Of a stretch of DNA of 64,000 nucleotides, positions 47,517-57,518 are shown one piece after another. Source of the DNA: Brevundimonas sp. 357 (GTDB taxonomy: Bacteria > Pseudomonadota > Alphaproteobacteria > Caulobacterales > Caulobacteraceae); the NCBI RefSeq assembly GCF_003938605.1, contig NZ_RHWX01000001.1:124001-188000 (forward strand), given 5' to 3'. The notes under the pieces are model-generated. The model had not been told where the DNA came from. It saw nothing but the letters and a program-made list of their open reading frames with translations, and did no database searches. The first letter of the stretch is position 1, and each line of letters starts with the position of its first letter. The position numbers were made by a program, and so were the translations under genes.

Positions 47517-48821
47517 TCACAGGATGAACCGGCTCAGATCGACGTTCTTGGCCAGGTCGCCGACCTTTTCGCGCACCTTGTCGCCGTCGAAGGTCAGGGT
47601 CTGGCCCGACAGGTCCGAGGCCTTAAAGCTGGTTTCCTCCAGCACCCGCTCCATCACCGTCTGAAGACGGCGCGCGCCGATGTTCTCGACGGTGGAATTG
47701 GCGGCCACGGCGGCGTCGGCCATGGCCTCGACCGCGTCATCGGTGAAGACCAGTTCGACCCCTTCGGTCGCCAGCAGGGCCTGATTCTGACGGATCAGAT
47801 TGGCCTCGGGCTCGGTCAGGATGCGCTTGAAGTCGTCGCGGGTCAGGGCCTTCAGCTCCACCCGGATCGGCAGGCGGCCCTGAAGCTCGGGCAACAGGTC
47901 CGACGGCTTGGCGACGTGGAAGGCGCCAGAGGCGATGAACAGCACATGGTCGGTCTTCACCGGCCCATACTTGGTCGACACCGTCGTACCCTCGATCAGG
48001 GGCAGCAGGTCGCGCTGAACCCCTTCGCGCGAGACGTCGGCGCCGCCGCCGCGATCCTGGCGTGCGGCCACCTTGTCGATCTCGTCCAGGAAGACGATGC
48101 CTTCGTTCTCGGCCAGCAGCAGGGCCTCCTTGGTCAGGCTTTCCTGATCCAGAAGCTTGTCGCTCTCTTCGGTGACGAGGGGGGCCAGGGCGTCGCGCAC
48201 GGTCAGCTTGACCGTCTTGGTGCGGCCGCCGCCCATCTTGCCCAGCATTTCCGACAGGTTCAGCAGGCCGACGTTGCCGCCGCCCGGCATGTCCAGCCCC
48301 TGCAGCGGCGAGGCCGTATCGGCCAGGGCGATCTCGATCTCCTTGTCGTCCAGTTCGCCCGCGCGCAGCTTCTTGCGGAAAGACTCGCGCGTCGCGGGCT
48401 GCGAGCCCGGTCCGACCAGGGCGTCCAGGATGCGTTCCTCGGCCTGACCTTCGGCGCGGGCCTTGACGCCCGAACGGCGCTTGTCGCGCACCATGACCAG
48501 GGCGCTTTCGACCAGGTCGCGCATGATCTGATCGACGTCGCGGCCGACATAGCCGACCTCGGTGAACTTGGTCGCCTCGACCTTGAGAAAGGGCGAGCCC
48601 GCCAGACGCGCCAGACGCCGGGCGATCTCGGTCTTGCCCACCCCCGTCGGGCCGATCATCAGGATGTTCTTGGGCGTGACCTCGTCACGCAGGTCGTCCG
48701 GCACGCGCTTGCGGCGCCAGCGGTTGCGCAGGGCCACGGCCACGGCGCGCTTGGCGTCGTCCTGACCGACGATGAAGCGGTCCAGCTCGGAGACGATTTC
48801 ACGGGGAGACAGATCAGTCAT
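47517..48821 (-). CDS. hslU: ATP-dependent protease ATPase subunit HslU
   Basis: A 434-residue AAA+ unfoldase. The Walker A motif is [12 protein letters not shown], the pore loop is [11 protein letters not shown], Walker [10 protein letters not shown], and the C-terminal tail ends in LSRFIL, the tail that docks into HslV. It is the second gene of the hslVU pair on the minus strand. A 42-bp repeat lies between the two genes. Confidence 0.97.
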   Translation of the reverse strand: MTDLSPREIVSELDRFIVGQDDAKRAVAVALRNRWRRKRVPDDLRDEVTPKNILMIGPTGVGKTEIARRLARLAGSPFLKVEATKFTEVGYVGRDVDQIMRDLVESALVMVRDKRRSGVKARAEGQAEERILDALVGPGSQPATRESFRKKLRAGELDDKEIEIALADTASPLQGLDMPGGGNVGLLNLSEMLGKMGGGRTKTVKLTVRDALAPLVTEESDKLLDQESLTKEALLLAENEGIVFLDEIDKVAARQDRGGGADVSREGVQRDLLPLIEGTTVSTKYGPVKTDHVLFIASGAFHVAKPSDLLPELQGRLPIRVELKALTRDDFKRILTEPEANLIRQNQALLATEGVELVFTDDAVEAMADAAVAANSTVENIGARRLQTVMERVLEETSFKASDLSGQTLTFDGDKVREKVGDLAKNVDLSRFIL

Positions 48822-48852
48822 GGTTCAGACGGTCCAGAAATACGCATATCAG

Positions 48853-48894
48853 GCGCTCAAGCAGCAAGCCGCCGCGCGGCGAGCGATAGCGCCC
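48853..48894. repeat. 42-bp dispersed repeat, copy 1 (hslV-hslU spacer)
   Basis: The sequence from GCGCTCAAGCAGCAAGCC to GAGCGATAGCGCCC matches two further copies at 63794-63834 and 63849-63890. Its ends (GCGCT/AGCGC) and centre (CGCCGCGCGGCG) are self-complementary, so it can fold into a hairpin. It ends at the hslV stop codon. Confidence 0.8.
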
Positions 48895-49451
48895 TACAGA
48901 CTTTCAATGGTGAGATTGCCGTTGGTGTAGACGCAGATGTCAGCGGCGATCTTCATGGCCTTGCGGGCGATCTGTTCGGCGTCCAGTTCGGTGTGCTCGT
49001 CGATCAGGGCGCGGGCGGCGGCCAGGGCGTAGTTGCCGCCCGAGCCGACGGCGGCCACGCCGTATTCCGGCTCCAGCACGTCGCCGACGCCGGTGACGTT
49101 CAGGATGGTGTCCTTGTCGGCGACCAGCAGCATGGCCTCCAGCCTCCGCAGATAGCGGTCGGTGCGCCAGTCCTTGGCCAGTTCGACGCAGGCGCGGGCC
49201 AGTTGGTCCGGGTACTGCTCCAGCTTGGCCTCCAGCCGCTCGATCAGGGTCAGGGCGTCGGCCGTGGCTCCGGCGAAGCCCGCCAGCACCTTGCCGTTCG
49301 CCAGGGTGCGCACCTTGCGCGCCGCGCCCTTGACGATGGTCGGCCCCATGGAGACCTGGCCGTCGCCGGCGATGACGGTGCGGCCGTTCTTGCGCACCGC
49401 CAGAATAGTGGTGCCGTGCCAGTCGGGAAAGTTCGAGGCGCTCGTGTTCAT
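48894..49451 (-). CDS. hslV: ATP-dependent protease catalytic subunit HslV
   Basis: A threonine peptidase of the HslVU complex, about 185 residues. The mature N-terminus is the catalytic Thr in [12 protein letters not shown] (residue 14 with this start), and [19 protein letters not shown] and [16 protein letters not shown] are characteristic. The 13-residue propeptide suits HslV, so ATG 49451 is preferred; ATG 49463 would add four residues. It precedes hslU, and its stop codon lies at the edge of a 42-bp repeat. Confidence 0.95.
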   Translation of the reverse strand: MNTSASNFPDWHGTTILAVRKNGRTVIAGDGQVSMGPTIVKGAARKVRTLANGKVLAGFAGATADALTLIERLEAKLEQYPDQLARACVELAKDWRTDRYLRRLEAMLLVADKDTILNVTGVGDVLEPEYGVAAVGSGGNYALAAARALIDEHTELDAEQIARKAMKIAADICVYTNGNLTIESL

Positions 49452-49549
49452 GGCGGATGACATGGCGAAGCCCGCCGTCCGCCGCAAGATCAGGCTTTGT
49501 CGCAACCGCCCGCACAAAGCTTAACCATAAGAGATTCTTAATCGACCCA

Positions 49550-50040
49550 TGACAGGGGAACGCCCCCGGCCACCCCATCATCTCGCCGTCCGCGAGGCGG
49601 GGGAGGCTGCGTTTGCGTTTCGAGTTCCCTTGCCCCTGCACCGCGCCATCTATGTCAGCGACGCCGTCGGCGGCGCGGCGACCAGCCTCCTGATCCTGGC
49701 GGAGATCCTCGGCGAGTCCGAGCGCAACAACCGCCGCGAAGGCTTGACCAGCGCCCTGATGCGTCATGGCGGCCAGTTCCTTCAGCTCATCGAAGGCCGC
49801 CGGGCCGATATCGACCGCCTGATGGACCGGCTGCGGATCGACCCGCGCCATGAGAACTTGCGCCTGTTGTCCGACATGGCCGTCTCCGGCCGCCGGTTCG
49901 GCGACTGGCCCATGATCCTGGCCGAGCTGACGCCCGAGGCGGCCCGCCTGTTGAACGGCGAGTCCCTGGACCAGCTCAGTCCCGCCCGCGCCGAGACCCT
50001 GCTGGCCCTGGCCGTCGGGGTCGCGCCCGTTCCGGCCTGA
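49550..50040 (+). CDS. BLUF-domain blue-light sensor protein
   Basis: A 162-residue protein that is mostly one BLUF (FAD blue-light) domain. The flavin-binding Tyr35 (in RAIYVS), Asn60/Asn61, Gln79 (in GQFLQLIEG), and Trp120-Pro-Met122 are all present at the spacing of AppA with a two-residue insertion. No output domain is fused, so it is a short BLUF protein whose partner is unknown. It is divergent from hslV. A two-residue shift and the segment EGLTSALM (normally GITGLLL) make it a slightly divergent member. The ATG has no good ribosome-binding site. Confidence 0.85.
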
Positions 50041-50071
50041 CGCATCCGTCCGACTGCGCTAGACAGTCGGC

Positions 50072-50848
50072 GTGACCCAGCCTTCCGCCCCTCTCGCCCC
50101 CGTGCGCTTCTCCGACGAAGAGGTCGAGCGCTACGCCCGCCAACTGGTGCTGTCCGAGATCGGCGGCCCCGGCCAGCAGGCGCTGAAACGCGCCCGCGTG
50201 CTGATCGTCGGCATGGGCGGGGTGGGCAATCCGGCCGCCCTCTACCTGGCCGCCGCCGGGGTGGGGACGCTGGGCCTGATCGACGACGACACGGTCGCCC
50301 TGTCCAACCTGCAACGCCAGATCGCCTTCACCACCGACGACCCCGCCCGCGCCAAGGTCGAGGCGGGCGCCGCGCGGCTGAATGCTCTCAACCCGCACGT
50401 CACGATCCAGACCTTCAACCAGCGCGTCACGCCGGACAGCGCGGCCGCCCTCATGCAGGACTTCGACCTGGCGCTGGACGGCACCGACGATTTCGAGACG
50501 CGACTGGCCGTCAACGCCGCCTGCGTGGCGGCGGGCAAGCCGCTGGTGTCCGGCGCCCTGGGCCGCTGGTCGGGGCAGGTGTCGGTGTTCGAGGGGCGAC
50601 CCTGCTACCAGTGCCTGGTGCCCGAGATTCCGCCCGTCGCCGAGACCTGCGCCCGTGTCGGCGTGGTCGGCGCCCTGGCCGGCGTCATCGGCGCCATGGC
50701 GGCGCTGGAGGCGATCAAGCTGATCACCGGCGCGGGCGAGCCGCTGACCGGCCGCCTGATGCTGTACGACGGCCTGGCCGGAAACAGCCGCGTCGTGAAG
50801 ATCGCCGCCGACCCCGCCTGCCCCGTCTGCGGGTCAGCTCACGCCTAG
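50072..50848 (+). CDS. HesA/MoeB/ThiF-family E1-like adenylyltransferase
   Basis: A 258-residue E1-like enzyme that adenylates the C-terminal glycine of a ubiquitin-like sulfur carrier (MoaD or ThiS). The Rossmann motif is GMGGVGNPAALYLAAAGVG with Arg and Asp loops following; zinc ligands are CYQCL and CPVCG. Starts at GTG. MoeB and ThiF cannot be separated confidently here, but a full-length ThiF would usually sit beside thiS or thiG. The stop overlaps the convergent dehydrogenase stop by 4 nt. Confidence 0.85.
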   Translation: MTQPSAPLAPVRFSDEEVERYARQLVLSEIGGPGQQALKRARVLIVGMGGVGNPAALYLAAAGVGTLGLIDDDTVALSNLQRQIAFTTDDPARAKVEAGAARLNALNPHVTIQTFNQRVTPDSAAALMQDFDLALDGTDDFETRLAVNAACVAAGKPLVSGALGRWSGQVSVFEGRPCYQCLVPEIPPVAETCARVGVVGALAGVIGAMAALEAIKLITGAGEPLTGRLMLYDGLAGNSRVVKIAADPACPVCGSAHA

Positions 50849-51831
50849 AGCATCGCCGGGATGACGCGGTCAGGCGGGCGGTGCCCGTTCTGATAGGTCA
50901 TGATGTTGGCGATCACGCGATCGCCCATGTCCTGACGCGCCTCAAGTGTGGCCGAGCCGAGGTGGGGCAGCAACACCACGTTCGCACGGCCGAGCAGACC
51001 CGGATGCACCTTCGGCTCGTTCTCGAACACGTCCAGGCCGACGCCGAACAGGGCGCGGCGGTCCAGCGCCTCGACCAGGGCGGCTTCGTCGATCAGCTCG
51101 CCGCGCGCGGTGTTGACCACGATGGCGTGCGGCTGAAGCCGGGCCAGACGCTCGGCCGACAATAAGTGGTGCGTCTCCTTCGTCGCCGGGCAGTTCAGCG
51201 AGATGACGTCCATCCGCGCCAGCATCTGGTCCAGGTCGTCCCACCAGGTCGCGCCCAGCTCCTCGGCGATCATGTCGGGGACAGGCTTGCGGTTGTGATA
51301 GTGGACCTGCATGCCGAAGGCCTTGGCGCGGCGGGCCAGGGCCTGACCGATGCGGCCCATGCCGACGATGCCCAGACGCTTGCCCCACAGCTTGCGACCG
51401 CACATCCAGGTCGGGCTCCAGCCCTCGAAGCGGCCCTCGGCCACCACCTCGGCGCCTTCCACGATGCGGCGACTGACCGCCAGAATCAGGCTCATGCCCA
51501 GGTCGGCCGTGTCCTCGGTCAGGACGCCCGGCGTATTGGTGGCGATGATCCCACGCCCGACGGCGGCGTCGATGTCGATGTGATCCACGCCCGCGCCGAA
51601 ATTGGCGATCATCTTCAGCTGCTCGCCTGCGCCCGCGATAAGTTCGGCGTCCAGGTGATCGGTGATGGTCGGAACCAGCACTTCGGCCCGTTGCAGGGCG
51701 GCGGCCAGGTCGTCGCGCGACATCGGCCGGTCGGTCAGGTTCAGCTCGGCGTCGAAAAGTTCGCGCATCCGCGTTTCGACCGCGTCAGGCAGGCGTCTGG
51801 TTAATACGACCTTAAGCTTGCGAGCGGACAT
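50845..51831 (-). CDS. D-2-hydroxyacid dehydrogenase (glyoxylate/hydroxypyruvate reductase-like)
   Basis: A 328-residue NAD(P)-dependent enzyme. The nucleotide motif is GIVGMGRIGQ, with catalytic Arg in NTARGELID, Glu in FENEPKVHP and His in LLPHLGSAT. These match glyoxylate reductase (GhrB/GyaR) rather than phosphoglycerate dehydrogenase, which has extra regulatory domains. The N-terminus (MSARKLKVVLTRRLPDAV) is typical. Confidence 0.9.
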   Translation of the reverse strand: MSARKLKVVLTRRLPDAVETRMRELFDAELNLTDRPMSRDDLAAALQRAEVLVPTITDHLDAELIAGAGEQLKMIANFGAGVDHIDIDAAVGRGIIATNTPGVLTEDTADLGMSLILAVSRRIVEGAEVVAEGRFEGWSPTWMCGRKLWGKRLGIVGMGRIGQALARRAKAFGMQVHYHNRKPVPDMIAEELGATWWDDLDQMLARMDVISLNCPATKETHHLLSAERLARLQPHAIVVNTARGELIDEAALVEALDRRALFGVGLDVFENEPKVHPGLLGRANVVLLPHLGSATLEARQDMGDRVIANIMTYQNGHRPPDRVIPAML

Positions 51832-51884
51832 AGGAGACCTGGGTTTTCTACGGGCGGCGCCCGTTCGGAACGGGTCGGTATTCG

Positions 51885-52457
51885 GTGTCTAGCAAAGCTG
51901 CGGTCAGGTTCAAAAGGGCGCCTCGCGTCGCGGCCCTCGCCGCTGTCCTGATGACCGGCGTTCTGATGGCGGCGGGCTCGACCATGCCCGACGGCCGCCC
52001 GACCCCTACAGGGCTTGAGGTACCGCGCTGGGTGACGCTGAAATCCTCGCAGGTGCGAGCGCGCCAGGGACCGGGCCTCGACTACCGCATCCTGTGGGAA
52101 TACCGCGCCGCCGGCCTGCCGGTTCAGGTGATCGCCGAGACGCGCGAATGGCGCAAGATCTGCGACCCGGAAGGGTCCGTCGCCTGGATCCACCGCACCG
52201 TCGCCTCGGGCCGCCGCAGCGTCTTCAACCGCTCGGACGAAGCGGTGCCGATCCGCACGGGCCGGTCCGAGACCGCCTCGGTCCGCGCCCTTTTGTCGCC
52301 GCACGCCCTGATCCCCCTGGACGAATGCGAGGACGGCTGGTGCCGTGTGCGGGCGCGCAAGCTGCGCGGCTGGGTGCAGCAGAGGGCGGTCTTCGGCGCC
52401 CAAGAACGGGCCCTGTGCAACGCCGCCCGCCCGGCCGGCGCCGGCCGCGCCTCCTGA
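51885..52457 (+). CDS. Secreted SH3-domain protein
   Basis: A 190-residue protein with an N-terminal signal sequence (hydrophobic stretch AALAAVLMTGVLMAAG), then two bacterial SH3-like modules. The first carries VTLKSSQVRARQGPGLDYRI and the second covers IPLDECEDGWCRVRARKLRGWVQ, each with the classic RxGP or W-C-R pattern. Such modules bind cell-wall or peptidoglycan ligands. The start is GTG 51885. It stands divergent from the dehydrogenase gene, 53 nt apart. Confidence 0.83.
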   Translation: MSSKAAVRFKRAPRVAALAAVLMTGVLMAAGSTMPDGRPTPTGLEVPRWVTLKSSQVRARQGPGLDYRILWEYRAAGLPVQVIAETREWRKICDPEGSVAWIHRTVASGRRSVFNRSDEAVPIRTGRSETASVRALLSPHALIPLDECEDGWCRVRARKLRGWVQQRAVFGAQERALCNAARPAGAGRAS

Positions 52458-52537
52458 TCTCATATAGTGACGGCATGGTTGAGCGCGGCCTCTGGGTCGT
52501 GTAACCCGCCAGCAACACCTTTCGGAGCCGATTTCCC

Positions 52538-53077
52538 TTGAGCCAGTCGCAATATCCGTCGTCGTTCGATCACGAAGGCCTGCTGGCCTCGGGCCGGGGC
52601 GAGCTGTTCGGTCCGGGCAACGCCCAGCTGCCGGCCCCGCCCATGCTGATGTTCGACCGGATCAAGACCATCAGCGCCGACGGCGGCGACTACGGCAAGG
52701 GCTATGTCGAGGCTGAACTCGACATCAACCCGGACCTCTGGTTCTTCCAGTGCCACTTCATCGGCGATCCGGTCATGCCGGGCTGCCTGGGTCTGGACGC
52801 CATGTGGCAGCTGGTCGGCTTCTACCTCGGCTGGATCGGCGGACCGGGCAAGGGCCGGGCGCTGGGCGTCGGCGAGGTCAAGTTCACCGGCCAGGTGACG
52901 CCGGACGTCAAGAAGGTGGTCTATAAGGTCCACCTGAAGCGCGTCATCAACCGCAAGCTGGTCATGGGCATCGCCGACGGCGTGCTCGAAGCGGACGGCG
53001 AGGTCATCTATACCTGCGCCGATATGCGCGTCGGCCTGTTCGGCGGCGCGGCTCCGGTGGAACCGGACGCCGCCTGA
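52538..53077 (+). CDS. fabA: 3-hydroxydecanoyl-ACP dehydratase/isomerase
   Basis: A 179-residue hotdog-fold enzyme that makes the first cis double bond in unsaturated fatty acids. His73 and Asp87 (in [19 protein letters not shown]) are the catalytic pair corresponding to E. coli His70 and Asp84. Start is TTG at 52538, with GGAG 8 nt upstream; no nearby ATG would keep the conserved N-terminus [13 protein letters not shown]. It leads fabB in a two-gene operon. Confidence 0.96.
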   Translation: MSQSQYPSSFDHEGLLASGRGELFGPGNAQLPAPPMLMFDRIKTISADGGDYGKGYVEAELDINPDLWFFQCHFIGDPVMPGCLGLDAMWQLVGFYLGWIGGPGKGRALGVGEVKFTGQVTPDVKKVVYKVHLKRVINRKLVMGIADGVLEADGEVIYTCADMRVGLFGGAAPVEPDAA

Positions 53078-53139
53078 CCCCACTTGATGGATAGCCGCGG
53101 CCAACGCGGCGTCCGAAGACTTTGAGGATTGGAAACACC

Positions 53140-54369
53140 ATGCGGCGTGTCGTCGTCACCGGACTGGGCATCGTCTCTTCCATCGGCACCGGCCAGGATC
53201 AGGTCGCGGCCTCCCTGCGCGACGCCAAGTCTGGCGTCCAGCACGCCGCCGACCACGCCAAATACGGCTTCCGCTCCCAGGTCTGGGCGCCCCCGGCCCT
53301 GGGCCACACGGCCGAGGACTGGGCGCCGCTGGTCGACCGCCGCGCCGCCCGCTTCCTGGCCAACGGCACGGCCTGGGCGCACATCGCCTTTGAAGAGGCG
53401 CTGAAGGACAGCGGCCTGTCCGCCGAAGAGATCAAGGACGAGCGCATCGGCCTGATCGTCGGCGAGGGCGGCCCCTCGACCCAGGTCATCCTGCAGGCGG
53501 CGGCCACCACGGTCGAAAAGGGCTCGCCCAAGCGCGTCGGCCCCTTCGCCGTGCCCAAGGCCATGGCGTCCGGCCCCTCGGCCGTGCTGGCCACCTGGTT
53601 CGAGCTGAAGGGCGTCAACTATTCGATCAGTTCGGCCTGCGCGACCAGCGCCCACTGCATCGGCGCGGCCGCCGAACAGATCGCCTGGGGCAAGCAGGAC
53701 GTGGTCTTCGCCGGCGGCTGCGAGGATATCGACTGGTCCATGTCGAACATGTTCGACGCCATGGGCGCCATGTCCTCCAACTTCAACGACACGCCCGACA
53801 AGGCCAGCCGCGCCTATGACACGACGCGCGACGGCTTCGTCATCGCCGGCGGCGCCGGCATCGTGGTGCTGGAAGAATACGAGCGCGCCGTGGCGCGCGG
53901 CGCGACCATCTACGCCGAAGTCACCGGCTACGGCGCCAACTCGGACGGCTACGACATGGTGGCCCCCTCGGGCGAGGGCGCCGAGCGCTGCATGAAGATC
54001 GCGCTGGAGATTGCGGGCAATCCGAAGATCGACTACCTGAACCCGCACGGCACCTCGACGCCGGTCGGCGACTTGAAAGAGATGGGCGCGGTGCGCAACG
54101 TCTTCGGCGACGCCATGCCGATGATCTCCTCGACCAAGTCGCTGACGGGCCACTCGCTGGGCGCGGCGGGCGCGCAGGAAGCCATCTACTGCCTGTTGAT
54201 GATGAAGCACGGCTTCGCCGCCGAGAGCGCCCACATCGAGAACCTGGACCCCGAGTTCGAGGGCATGCCGATCCTGCGTCAGCGCCACGACGGCGAACTG
54301 ACGCATGTCATGTCCAACAGCTTCGGCTTCGGCGGCACAAACGCCACCCTGATCCTGTCCAAGGTCTAA
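53140..54369 (+). CDS. fabB: 3-oxoacyl-ACP synthase I (KAS I)
   Basis: A 409-residue condensing enzyme. The active-site Cys is in [14 protein letters not shown], His in [11 protein letters not shown], and the second His in [14 protein letters not shown]. It extends cis-unsaturated acyl chains produced by FabA, the gene 62 nt upstream. The ATG at 53140 starts [10 protein letters not shown]. fabI, common behind fabAB in alphaproteobacteria, is not here; a long untranslated stretch follows. Confidence 0.96.
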   Translation: MRRVVVTGLGIVSSIGTGQDQVAASLRDAKSGVQHAADHAKYGFRSQVWAPPALGHTAEDWAPLVDRRAARFLANGTAWAHIAFEEALKDSGLSAEEIKDERIGLIVGEGGPSTQVILQAAATTVEKGSPKRVGPFAVPKAMASGPSAVLATWFELKGVNYSISSACATSAHCIGAAAEQIAWGKQDVVFAGGCEDIDWSMSNMFDAMGAMSSNFNDTPDKASRAYDTTRDGFVIAGGAGIVVLEEYERAVARGATIYAEVTGYGANSDGYDMVAPSGEGAERCMKIALEIAGNPKIDYLNPHGTSTPVGDLKEMGAVRNVFGDAMPMISSTKSLTGHSLGAAGAQEAIYCLLMMKHGFAAESAHIENLDPEFEGMPILRQRHDGELTHVMSNSFGFGGTNATLILSKV

Positions 54370-54695
54370 GCTTCACCAATCGGGAAAATCCGAAACGACA
54401 CGAAAACGCCCCCATTCGGTCCTTCGTCCGCCCGGAACGCTGATCAGAACTACATCATCGGCTCGTCGGAGTTCGGAAAAGTCCCGGATCCTGAACAGCC
54501 CCCCCAGCCCCCTGGATTTTTCCGCTTAGGGCTTCGGCGGGTCGATGCTTCCTCCAAGCGAGACGCCCGCGCCTGCCTCCCCTCCCCCTCCCGGCAGCGC
54601 GGGCGTTTTGCTGTCTGCTCCCTATCCGACGCACAAGACTTCGCCCGCGCGACGGCCGTCACGCGGGCGATTCCGTAGAGCTTCAGACGGCGTGA
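54370..54695 (+). other. Intergenic region after fabB ending in a strong terminator
   Basis: A 326-nt stretch with no credible protein. It is transcribed from the left at least as a long fabB 3' end, as a strong plus-strand terminator lies about 200 nt downstream of fabB. Several GC-rich self-complementary segments are present near 54460-54560, so it may be a separate small RNA. I could not match it to 6S, SRP, tmRNA or RNase P RNA by eye. Confidence 0.4.
54563..54609 (+). terminator. GC-rich terminator downstream of fabB
   Basis: ACGCCCGCGC pairs with GCGCGGGCGT, with additional pairing inside across a bulge, and TTTT follows. The minus strand has no T-run, so this stops plus-strand transcription, about 200 nt after fabB. 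Confidence 0.75.
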
Positions 54696-56042
54696 TCAGG
54701 CCGGCAGGTCGATCTCGACCCGTTCATTGTCGCGCAGGACGATAATCGGCACGACCGCCTCGCCCGCCGCCTGAAGCCGCTGAGCCAGATCCCTCATGTC
54801 CGCAATCTCGGCCCCGTTCGCCTGAACCACCACATCACCGGCCTGGAAGCCGGCGGCGGCGGCGGAAGACCCGGCCTCGACCACCGCGATCTGAGCCCCG
54901 CGTCCTGAAGCCGGATTGCGCACCGTCAGGCCGCGCGCCATGGCCGCTTGCGCGCCGACGCGCACCGGCGCCGGATCGGACGGCTCGATCGTCAGCCGGG
55001 TCGAGGCCTCTCGGCCGTCGCGCAGATAGACGACCGGCATCTGGGTTCCGGCGCGGGCGATGCCGACCGTGGCCTGGACCGAACCGGCGTTGGCCACCGG
55101 GCGGTCCTGGATGCGCGTCAACACGTCGCCGGGCTTCAGCCCCGCCTTCTCGCCCGCCGAGCCCGGCTCGACGTCATAGACCACGGCGCCGCGCACGATG
55201 TTCAGCCCGACCTCGCGCGCACGCTCGGCCGTCAGGGAGCCGAGACCCAGGCCGACGCGGCCGCGCTTGACCTCGCCGGTGGCGCGCAGCTGGTCGACCA
55301 CGAACATCATGATGCGCGTCGGCACGGCGAAGGCGATGCCGTCGTTGCCGCCGCCGAAACCGCCCGACAGGATGGCGGTATTGATGCCGATCAAGCGGCC
55401 CCGACTGTCCAGCAGCGGCCCGCCCGAATTGCCCGAGTTCACCGCCGCATCGGTCTGGATGTAGTCCTCGATGGCGTCGCCCATGCCCGAGCGGTTCAGG
55501 CCCGAGATGACGCCCATGGTCAGGGTCTGGTCCAGGCCCAGGGGATAGCCGACGGCGAAGGCCAGGTCGCCGCTGCGCAGGGTGTCGGAATCCACCGTCG
55601 CCACCTGCGACAGGCCCGTGGCGTCGATCTTCAGCACGGCGATGTCCGTCGCCTTGTCGGCGCCGATGAGGGTGGCGTCGAACAGGCGGCCGTCGATCAG
55701 GTCGACCGTGAACTTCTGTCCGTTCTCGATGACGTGGTGGTTGGTGACGATGATGCCTTCGCGCGCGTCGATGATGACGCCCGATCCGCCCTGCGACGGC
55801 TTGGGATTGTTTTCCGAGCTGGGACCGCGCGACTGGCCCAGGGTCGTCACCTGGACCACGGCGGGCAGGCTTTGCTCCAGCCCGGCGGCGAAGGTGAAGA
55901 CGCCGCGTCGGGCGTCATAGGGCATGGCCGCGACAGGCGACTGGACGGTGGTCGCCGTCGGGGCCGCGGGCGCAGCCTGGGCCATGCCGCTGAAGCTGAA
56001 GATCGCCAGGGCGGCGCCGGCCAGCAGGCTGTGTTTCGTCAT
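54696..56042 (-). CDS. DegP/DegQ-type periplasmic serine protease (Do-like)
   Basis: A 448-residue HtrA-family protease with a signal peptide (MTKHSLLAGAALAIFSFSGMAQA). The catalytic triad is visible: His in TNHHVIENG, Asp in ATDIAVLK and Ser in GNSGGPLLD. Two PDZ domains follow (about residues 255-350 and 365-448), with GLGLGS and AGLKPGDVLTRIQD in the first. It handles misfolded envelope proteins. A GAAGGAAACC ribosome-binding site precedes the ATG. Confidence 0.93.
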   Translation of the reverse strand: MTKHSLLAGAALAIFSFSGMAQAAPAAPTATTVQSPVAAMPYDARRGVFTFAAGLEQSLPAVVQVTTLGQSRGPSSENNPKPSQGGSGVIIDAREGIIVTNHHVIENGQKFTVDLIDGRLFDATLIGADKATDIAVLKIDATGLSQVATVDSDTLRSGDLAFAVGYPLGLDQTLTMGVISGLNRSGMGDAIEDYIQTDAAVNSGNSGGPLLDSRGRLIGINTAILSGGFGGGNDGIAFAVPTRIMMFVVDQLRATGEVKRGRVGLGLGSLTAERAREVGLNIVRGAVVYDVEPGSAGEKAGLKPGDVLTRIQDRPVANAGSVQATVGIARAGTQMPVVYLRDGREASTRLTIEPSDPAPVRVGAQAAMARGLTVRNPASGRGAQIAVVEAGSSAAAAGFQAGDVVVQANGAEIADMRDLAQRLQAAGEAVVPIIVLRDNERVEIDLPA

Positions 56043-56113
56043 TCCGGTTTCCTTCAGGCGCCGACCGCCTTCGGCCGACAGACGGGCGAGCATCGCCGCC
56101 CCGCAGGCGAGAC

Positions 56114-56155
56114 AAACGCGCGACAACGGCAAAGGATCGTCGCGTCGCGCGTTTT
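56114..56155. terminator. Possible terminator/inverted repeat upstream of the DegP gene
   Basis: AAACGCGCGAC (56114-56124) pairs perfectly (11 bp) with GTCGCGCGTTT (56144-56154) around a ~19-nt loop, with T-rich ends on both strands. It follows the stop of the acyl-CoA dehydrogenase gene on the minus strand, and could be its terminator. The long loop lowers confidence. Confidence 0.5.
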
Positions 56156-56170
56156 CTGCAACGCTTGGGA

Positions 56171-57361
56171 TCAGAAGGCCGCTTCGCCCGTGATCGCACG
56201 ACCCAGGATCAGGGCGTGGACGTCGTGCGCGCCCTCATAGGTGTTGACCGTCTCCAGGTTCATGGCGTGGCGCATGACGTGCAGCTCGCCGGTGATCCCG
56301 GCCCCGCCGTGCATGTCGCGGGCCTCGCGCGCCACGGCCAGGGCCTTGCCGCAGTTGTTGCGCTTCATCAGGCTGATGGCCTCGGGAACCCAGGCGCCCG
56401 TGTCCAGCAGACGGCCCAGGGCGTAGGCGCCCTCAAAACCCAAGAAGATCTCGGTCTGCATGTCCGCCAGCTTCTTCTGCACCAGCTGGCGCGACGACAG
56501 CGGGCGGCCGAACAGGGTGCGCTCGGCCACATAGTCGCGGCTGGCGTGGAAGCAGAACTCGGCCGCGCCCATGGCGCCCCAGGCGATGCCGAAGCGCGCC
56601 TTGTTCAGGCAAGAGAACGGCCCCCGCAGGCCCTGGACGCCCGGCAGCAAGTTGGCTTCCGGCACGAAGACGTCGTTCAGGCCGATGTCGCCCGTCACGG
56701 AGGCGCGCAAGCTGAGCTTGTCGCCGATCTTGCCCGTGCTGAAGCCGTCGAAATCGCGCTCGACGATGAAGCCGCGGATCACGCCGTCAAGCTTGGCCCA
56801 GACGATGGCCAGGTCGGCGATGGGCGAGTTGGTGATCCAGTATTTGCCGCCGTTCAGGCGATATCCGCCCTGGACCGCGACCGCCGTGGTCTTCATCGAG
56901 GCCGGGTCCGACCCGCCGTCCGCCTCGGTCAGGCCGAAGCAGCCGACCAGCTCGCCCGCCGCCATCTTCGGCAGGAATTTCGTCTTCTGCTCTTCGGAAC
57001 CGAAGGCGTAGATCGGGTACATGGCCAGGGACGACTGCACCGACATGGCCGAACGATAGCCGCTGTCGATCGCCTCGACCTCGCGGGCGATCAGGCCATA
57101 GGCGACGTGCGACGCTTCGGAACCGCCGTACTGTTCCGGCAGCATGGCGCCCAGGAAGCCCATCTCGCCCATCTCGGTCATGATCGCGCGGTCGAACACC
57201 TCATCGCGGAAGGCGGCGACGACGCGCGGCAGCAGGGCCTCGCGCGCATAGGATCGCGCCGCATCCTGAACCATCCGCTCCTCGTCGGTCAGACGGCCCG
57301 TCAGGTCGAAGGGGTCTTCCCAGCGGAAGGTCTGAGCGGAAATGGTCTTGCCGTCGGCCAT
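56171..57361 (-). CDS. Glutaryl-CoA dehydrogenase-like acyl-CoA dehydrogenase
   Basis: A 396-residue flavoenzyme. [31 protein letters not shown] and [12 protein letters not shown] are the typical FAD and substrate contacts, and catalytic Glu is in [20 protein letters not shown]. That C-terminus and [11 protein letters not shown] match glutaryl-CoA dehydrogenase (lysine/tryptophan breakdown), so that is the favoured activity; other short-chain acyl-CoA substrates remain possible. It stands alone, with no neighbouring CoA transferase. Confidence 0.88.
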   Translation of the reverse strand: MADGKTISAQTFRWEDPFDLTGRLTDEERMVQDAARSYAREALLPRVVAAFRDEVFDRAIMTEMGEMGFLGAMLPEQYGGSEASHVAYGLIAREVEAIDSGYRSAMSVQSSLAMYPIYAFGSEEQKTKFLPKMAAGELVGCFGLTEADGGSDPASMKTTAVAVQGGYRLNGGKYWITNSPIADLAIVWAKLDGVIRGFIVERDFDGFSTGKIGDKLSLRASVTGDIGLNDVFVPEANLLPGVQGLRGPFSCLNKARFGIAWGAMGAAEFCFHASRDYVAERTLFGRPLSSRQLVQKKLADMQTEIFLGFEGAYALGRLLDTGAWVPEAISLMKRNNCGKALAVAREARDMHGGAGITGELHVMRHAMNLETVNTYEGAHDVHALILGRAITGEAAF

Positions 57362-57518
57362 GTGTCGTCCTCTTGAGCATCAGAGAGGAGGCTTCTCCGC
57401 GCCCGCGTCACGCGGGGTTGAAGCGGCGTGACGAAGCGCCCTCTGTTCCTGGCGCGGGTTTAGGCCAGAATGCGGAGGCCGGGTAGAGGGACCGGCGCGA
57501 ACACGCTAGGCTGTCTTC

